64,000 nt of DNA, from contig CM055901.1 in assembly GCA_029582155.1 (NCBI GenBank), positions 53,015,206 through 53,079,205 of the forward strand, in the 5' to 3' direction. Each line of letters begins with the position of its first letter. Position 1 is the stretch's first letter. The translations under genes were made by a program, and so were the position numbers. Source of the stretch: Panopea generosa. Its lineage: Eukaryota; Mollusca; Bivalvia; Adapedonta; Hiatellidae. Below the pieces are notes generated by a model. It was given only the letters and a program-made list of their open reading frames with translations. It ran no database searches and was not told the origin of the DNA. This document shows, in pieces, positions 57,276 to 64,000 of the stretch.

Positions 57276-60200
57276 CCAATTAATTGAAACGATCTTGCTT
57301 AATATATATATACAGGTAAAATTAAATGACTTGTGATATTTCAACCATGCACTTGAAAGTGTCTTTTCTGTCGGCCTGACAAGACATATATCCATCCGTC
57401 CGTCCGTCCGTCATATAATCATGTCTCATCCATCTATATCTTCTATTGCTTTTTATAGTTTAAACGAAACACAACAAAGCACTTTCTTTATTCAGTATAG
57501 GTCTATGAAATAGCAAAAGCTTCGCATATGACGTCAAAAATCAAGGGAGGTAATGCAATACATGCTTATATCGACAGAACGCAATTGGGACATTGGGAAA
57601 AGATGCTTATGTTCAATGGTGATATATTGAATTATAAAACTAAAAATTATAATTATACACAATTGTATTGCTTATGACCTTTAAGGTTACGTAATGACTG
57701 AGAAATGAATAAATCAGCATTGTGTCCCCAGTAATTATAAAAAGATCATTACCTCGCATGCAGACATTTAACAAGGTTATGCTCCTTTGACTTACCAGCA
57801 TTCAGAATGGTTGATGGTTTTACAACTGATAATCACGATTTACGACCGGATTGAATTGCAAACTCAACGATGGCAAGGACCTCCTAACAAATTAATCTTC
57901 AGATACTTGATACTTGTCTTTATTTACATCTTGTTAAACCCTTGTGTATAATCACGTCGCGACTCTGGAATACGTACAGTCATCAAGTACATATATAATG
58001 CAAATATAATTTTGTTTGATAAATATTAGACTAGTAAATGTGTTGAATAATTGTTAATTTTATGTGAATAGATGTGTTTTTATACATATATTTGTAGTCA
58101 AAACTTCGGAAGCATAAATAAAGCAGTAGTTGAAAATCATTAGTTCAAATGAACATTGCCTGACCGCCTGTGAGGCTGACAGTATGTGCACATACAAATG
58201 ATCTATACTGAATGTTTGCCATATAACTCTAGTGATGAATCACCAGTTATTCGTCTAGACAGCGGTTTTTCCTTATAATATAATGTATTGTATTAATCAC
58301 CGCTGTCTTCAGTAAGAAAACTATCTTAGACATTTTTACTGTTGGACAAAAGACAGAAAGTAACTTATTCTATTCCAGATAAAACAATACAGCATGAAGA
58401 TCCATGGTGTCCTATGTATTTTATCATTATAACATTTCAAAGATGCTTTGTCTGAAATATTCTAATGCTTTTACGTCGTCTTCGTTTCTACTAGTAGGGA
58501 AAAGATAAAAAAAAATATGTAACAAGTTTGGCTATGATGTTTCCTATTGAAGACCATTTAAACGTAGAAATGTCATATTCTTAGACGATTTTAGATAGTC
58601 TACAAAACATAATGTAATAGTGTATGGCGTTAGTTGTTTTGCGTTACTTTAAAGATTTTGGCTATTACAAGTTATTACTGGTTTCAATTCAAAAACATGT
58701 GTATATCAATCTTAAATGTTAATGATCCTGAAATAGATATGCTCCGTTCTCGCGTGTTCATTATGTTATATGTTTGAGATAATGCCTACATAAAAAAAAA
58801 TAGTTTGTTAATTCGGTTTAAAATGAGTTATTTATTTGCACCGCAATAAGAATCAAATACCCAGAGTGTTTATCTTTAGAAAATACGTATAGAACTTAAT
58901 ATTTCTCTTAGTGTTCTTGTTAAAAATCCATCCTATCCAATGTATTTTATATATTTTTGTAATAAAAACAGAAAAGTTTCAATGATATCGTATTTTTATG
59001 TTTCACTTTACTTTGGTCCTTTCAAAGCACTTCTTCAGAAAAAAAACTTAATAATAGTGAAAAAGACACTACCATAAAAAAACCCGGACATTATGAAAAG
59101 TATCTCTTCACTTAATAGTTTCTAAAAATGACTCTTAACGGAATTTTCTCTCGGAATACATATCGAAAACAAAAAAGTTCAAACTTGACTTATTTATGTC
59201 TTAAACTTCAACAAAATAATGGCTTCTTATAAAACATGTAACTTCAATTTCAGATATAAAATTAGTAAAAACAAAATTTGAAAAACAAAACAACAAGCCA
59301 GAATTCTTGGAACCTGTTTTTTTTTTCAGACGTTATTTTGTCTCTTGCTTCTAAAATGATAATACACTACATAGCCATGTAACTGCAACATTTAATGCTA
59401 TTTAGAGTAGAGTGTCTGACATTCATTTAACAATCACAAAAATGATCTAAAATTCTGATCACAAAAATGAAAAATGGATACCCCTGTTGAGAGGCATTAC
59501 AAACAAAGTTATGTATATTTCCGAGCATAGAAATATACCGAAAAAAAAACACAAAAATTCATTCCTTGATGTTTACGTAACGTGTAAAATACTATATTGC
59601 TGCTCAAGATATATTTACATAATAAAAAATAAAGCATTAATATGTAACATATGAAATGCTAATTTATACTCGAATAATTATATTTTTGTATTAATTTTGT
59701 AAATATAAATCGAATCTCTTTATCGCTCCCGACGCAAGGCTTCCTTTATGGCAATTCTCAAGATATGATAAATTTGAAAAAAAAGAGATGATGGAAATAA
59801 TTTCCAGTTCGTTTTTATAATACTTTGAATAATGCATTGTTAGATAAATTGTGCTCTTGTCAGCAATTTGTAAAGTGTCAATACACAAGAGCCAAATTGT
59901 TAATGTCGTTTATTCATGTCAGAAAACAACAAAATTATAAAACTTCTCAGATCAATTTTCTTTGAAATAATGCATTCGTAAATTGCCACGTGTACCGTTC
60001 AGTCGATTTTTTTCGAAAAAGAAATACATGAACAATAGCTTGATCATGTATAATCTTAGGCGTCTAATATAAAAAAGGTTACTATTATGTACAAGCCTTT
60101 GCAAAGTTATCAAGGGAAATGAATATTTCAGTGATGCAAGTAGTCAAGTTTCGTTGTCTGTAGTTAATTCACATAAGAAAACTATACACACTAATATTGT

Positions 60201-63200
60201 TTATAATACATTTAATATAATTTAATGATATTTACATAATGTAAGAAACAAGTTGTTTAGTTATGTAAGTTTCACTGGTACATTAAATAAAAACAACCCA
60301 CAAAATTCGGACCATCAACACACACATATTGATATCAATAATAAACTAGATGTTATCATTTATGGAATATCTGGGTTTGAAATAAATATAATAGAAGAAA
60401 GTTAAAAACGTCAACAATCGCTATAAATAATTTTGTTTATATGTTTTAATTTACTCAGCTAGCTTACACATGCGTAAACAATCATGACCTTACTAATAAC
60501 AAAATAGTGACAATTGAGTAGGAGTCATTTTGACTCGAATTCAGAGACACCCCTCCAGAAAATTTGCTTTGATCTGTAATCACGCATTCGAATATGTTTG
60601 AGGAAAAGTATAGTTAAATACCGTTTTCATTTGAATTTAATACGACAGTCACTGATGTTTCGACAGAAGCTGTTTATGGCTAGTAAATAAACCAGGCAAC
60701 GTGGACAGATGCATCGGCAACTAAATGTCGTCTTGATTGACAATTGAACAACGAAGTTAAATTATTATTATTAAAGCCAACGTGTTCATGCGATCTTTCT
60801 TTTTGTATGTTCTTATTTAACACTAGTACACATAGACCGCCTCCGTTGAACTAATCGTATATGTGCACAGTCAGTAGTCATTTGTTATACAATAAGTAAC
60901 AAAATGTTGTACAAACAGAAGCGAATTACCAATAACACATGTATGTTATTCAATAATTCATTAACAAACACACGATAACGTACAAATCTCAAATATATGC
61001 AGAGCAAAAGTATATAAGATAAACAAAACAGTGCAAAACGTACTTTTATTAAAACTCGTCTATTTCACAAATGCTAATGGTAATTCATTTTAACAAACTG
61101 AAAAAACAACAACATACATTTAAACAATGAGAGGCTGAATCAATGTCAATTTTGGGTTATGCCTCATCTTAAGATGATTGTCTCTATAATATGATACATC
61201 GTTTATAACAGTATTGTTAATTGATTGCAGTGACTCGATGAAAAACTATTGGCTTTCGCCAGTATCATATTCGTATTTTGATTCTCAGAATATATTTGAA
61301 CTTATACAAAAACAAAATTGAACTTATCTTCCTTTTAACAAAGGTAATGTATCAGCCCAGCATGAGTTCTTTTAACCAAATTCTTTTTGTTGAAAGAAAA
61401 ATGTATTTAGGCGTAAAGAGGTCACAGTTAATATTACATTTCTACAAAGATCTGTTTTGTACAAAGAAGCTTTGGGTTCAAAGTCAAAGCAATTTATGAC
61501 ATATGATATTCTTTAAATATACAAATACAACATATTAACATCAAATTGAAATCAAATGAAGTATTTTTATGTTTGAAAATAATCTTTTTACTAACATAAT
61601 AGTGATGAAAACGAAATGATGTATGTATCTTACTGCAATTTTTGAAGATTGTTTTCCACATAATTGTTTAGATACATCACGACGATGTCTGCTTTATACA
61701 TCATACATTGAATTATCATACACGGGACACACATGATACACCTGTTCAGTAACGTTATGTTAATCTGTCTTAGAATTATTTTCAAAACACTGAGGTGGTC
61801 AAGGTGGTTGAAAATTAAAGATATGTACCATGCTTCTATGCAATACAATTAAACTATATTTGGAATAAATATTGTACATAAAAGATCAGTTACTTTAGAC
61901 ATATTTACATAAAGTCTTGTTTGTTTTCTGTCTTGGTACATATCAAAAATGTATGCTTAGATGGCTAAAAACTCGAATGAGACGATGATCTTTGAAGGAT
62001 ACGTTGATTTTCCGTAACAGCATTCATCTGTTCAATAGTTCCGAATAAGTTAATATACTAATTTCCTTATATCATTGAACATGTTTTATATCTTTATTTA
62101 CAGGAAATTAAAAAGGATGTAAGCATTTTTCAACTGCGAAATTATCAAAATAATAAATATATTTGAACATTCTAAAGTACGTTCAGTTTCTGATCAAGCA
62201 TTACTTTTATTTATATTCATATCATTGTTTCAAAACATAACAAATTCTGTATATCTGAAGAGCAACTGTATTGTCAGCAAGCAGAAGAACGCCGTCCGCA
62301 TATAACAAAAACACACTTCTTTACCCAAAGTTTTAAAAAGATATTGTTAAATCCTTCCTTGGTAATTTTACAGAATAACAATCGTGATACAGATCTGCAT
62401 CAGCCCTCCGTAACTGAATAAACATGGGGTTGACCAGGTTGCTTTTACACAGTTTTGATGGTTTTACGACATCTTTTCATTGTTGACAATTCTGCAAATT
62501 TGTGACAGTGTATCTCCGCGCTTCTTGAAACTGTTATAGCTACATCCGACAGTATCCAATGTCATCCAAACTTAGCAGATCTCATTGAAATGTTCCAATG
62601 TTCTCACATGTACAAAGCAATATGCCAATGTTAAGCATTTTCAACAAAAATAATGGTTTTATAGAGGCAAGCATATCCCTTTTGGAAATTAATAAAAAAC
62701 ATGTATATTCCTTGTGCTTAATTAGTGTTTGTATTATATCAGAAGAAGGAAATACATGTATATTGTTTTTTGCAACTATTCGTCTTATTAACAGTTTAAT
62801 TATAATTATAAGTCTCAGGCCATTGATTGAGTTTGGAATCAAAATAATGCTGTACAGTTGTACGTTCGTGGTGATGTTTGCGTGTATTAATACCCAGCAT
62901 AAACAGGTTCAATAAAATATATTTCTTTATTGGATTGATTATGTTTCCAAGTATTTTCATTGAAGCGCCATGGTACATGTTTCAAAAAAACAAATAGTTG
63001 AAATTATACTGTTAGTATGCTTTTCTTCAGATGTTACAAATTGAATGCATTCGTGCGCATGTTAATTTCAAATGTATTTTATATTATTAATTATCTTGCA
63101 AACCTTGTGAGTGATTGTAAGGATGCGACACTGATCTGAGGAGATCGATTTTTATGTAAGACATTACCGTGATACGCCTGTAATGAAAGCATCATGCCGC

Positions 63201-64000
63201 CTGCTTGACGGCCGTGTTAGATGAAATTAATGCGTATCGTGATATTTATATTTAAAAAAAAATCAAACTCAAACACGTTAAGAAAGAAAATATTTAACAG
63301 CATATTTTACAAATCATGATTTATTAACGATAATTATCAGAATATCAGACATGATTCTTTATCCCTGAGGATAATATGTTGTTGATATTAATTCAAAAAG
63401 AGGTAAGGTTTTCTGGATTCACAACGTTCAACTAACTGGTCATAATCTACAAAGTAATATCAGTAACAATCTGTTTAAACCGTCGGATGACTTGTAAATG
63501 CTGCGCATTAAGGACTTTTTTGTAAATAAGAAATACCATTAGGAGACGAAGCATGCAAAGAAAAAAAGAGACCAAAAGCAAATGCACACTTTTGATATAT
63601 GGAACGTACAATGCATATATAAAAGGATACCCGCCATGGAATGATCAATAGCAAATGACACGACTAGGTGATTAAACCTCATTTTAACGTCGTCACGTTA
63701 GGTAAATAAGATTATAAGCAAGACATGATAAGGAAAATAAATAATACTAAACTAAAGGTTTATTACATTACACAATATACTGAAAAAATTAAGGATAAGA
63801 TACAGTCGTTATCTGTTAAATACATGTTGCAAATTTATTTACGTTTCGTTTGAGTATTAAAAAAATCAACCTTAACTACAATGCACTAATTAAATGTAAT
63901 TTGTCATTTTTGTACACATTTTACTTCTTTACTGAATAGCTTGACTTTGCGATTGCGATAGTTTCCAGGCAACAAAGCATGATTTACCAGTCGACTTAAC
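57276..64000. other. Unassigned AT-rich DNA
   Basis: The last 6.7 kb contains a short (CCGT)n run at 57395-57411 and a small inverted pair AGACAGCGGT/ACCGCTGTCT at 58257-58313. Overlapping frames of 60-105 codons at 62582-62978 on both strands show no recognisable domain. No gene, mobile element or long repeat could be supported. Confidence 0.4.

Noticed and set aside
62582-62978. 105-codon plus and 86-codon minus frames
   Set aside because: They overlap each other on opposite strands, are AT-rich like their surroundings and show no motif.
1-64000. CRISPR arrays, operons, bacterial promoters or prophage
   Set aside because: The many regular repeats are contiguous minisatellites without unique spacers, and all recognisable genes are metazoan-type retroelements, transposons or SINEs.

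Overview
The window looks like AT-rich, non-coding DNA from a marine invertebrate, most likely a mollusc and probably a bivalve. The reasons are: no dense open reading frames; many microsatellites and minisatellites; tRNA-headed SINEs of types I remember from molluscan genomes; decayed LINEs of the L2/CR1 group; a Tc1-like transposase fossil; and many small terminal-inverted-repeat (TIR) or fold-back elements. The species call rests on repeat style only and could not be checked by a search. No complete, intact host protein-coding gene was found. Splice sites were judged by eye, so small exons may have been missed.

Layout. 0-11 kb: a ~390 bp TIR element (second copy at 41.5 kb), a TIR element starting GGGTCG, a 52-bp minisatellite interrupted by a SINE-like insertion with an (ATTC)n tail, a tRNA-derived SINE, two related hairpin elements, a 66-bp tandem repeat, and the 3' part of a minus-strand LINE (9.0-10.5 kb). 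11-22 kb: mostly unique AT-rich sequence with two weak exon candidates and the first copy of a three-copy ~400-570 bp interspersed family. 22-28.2 kb: a ~73-79 bp tandem array, then the most informative object, a broken L2/CR1-like LINE whose ORF1 (coiled coil, SGNH esterase-like domain, CCHC knuckle) and ORF2 (endonuclease and reverse transcriptase pieces) can both be read, ending in a (TTAC)n tail, followed by a Tc1-like transposase remnant.

29-38 kb: several SINE heads, two more copies of the interspersed family, a duplicated block containing small CCCC/GGGG palindromes, and a short reading frame at 32.7 kb resembling the cysteine-rich P2X7-type intracellular domain. That frame sits about 100 bp downstream of a promoter-like cluster (YY1-, CRE- and ETS-like words), most of which recurs inverted at 35.15 kb. 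This is the only plausible trace of a host gene. 38-50 kb: a run of minisatellites with periods of 65, 48, 40, about 44, 39 and 42 bp. 50-64 kb: mostly unique AT-rich DNA with a 232-bp near-perfect palindrome, microsatellites, a G-rich run and a diverged ~230-bp tandem block; the last 6.7 kb has nothing I can recognise.

The genes do not form a pathway. The window records successive transposon insertion, internal deletion and tandem amplification. I found no convincing undescribed multi-gene system. The best candidates for a second look are the P2X7-like fossil with its inverted promoter-like word, the esterase-bearing LINE with an altered first motif, and the small TIR families.
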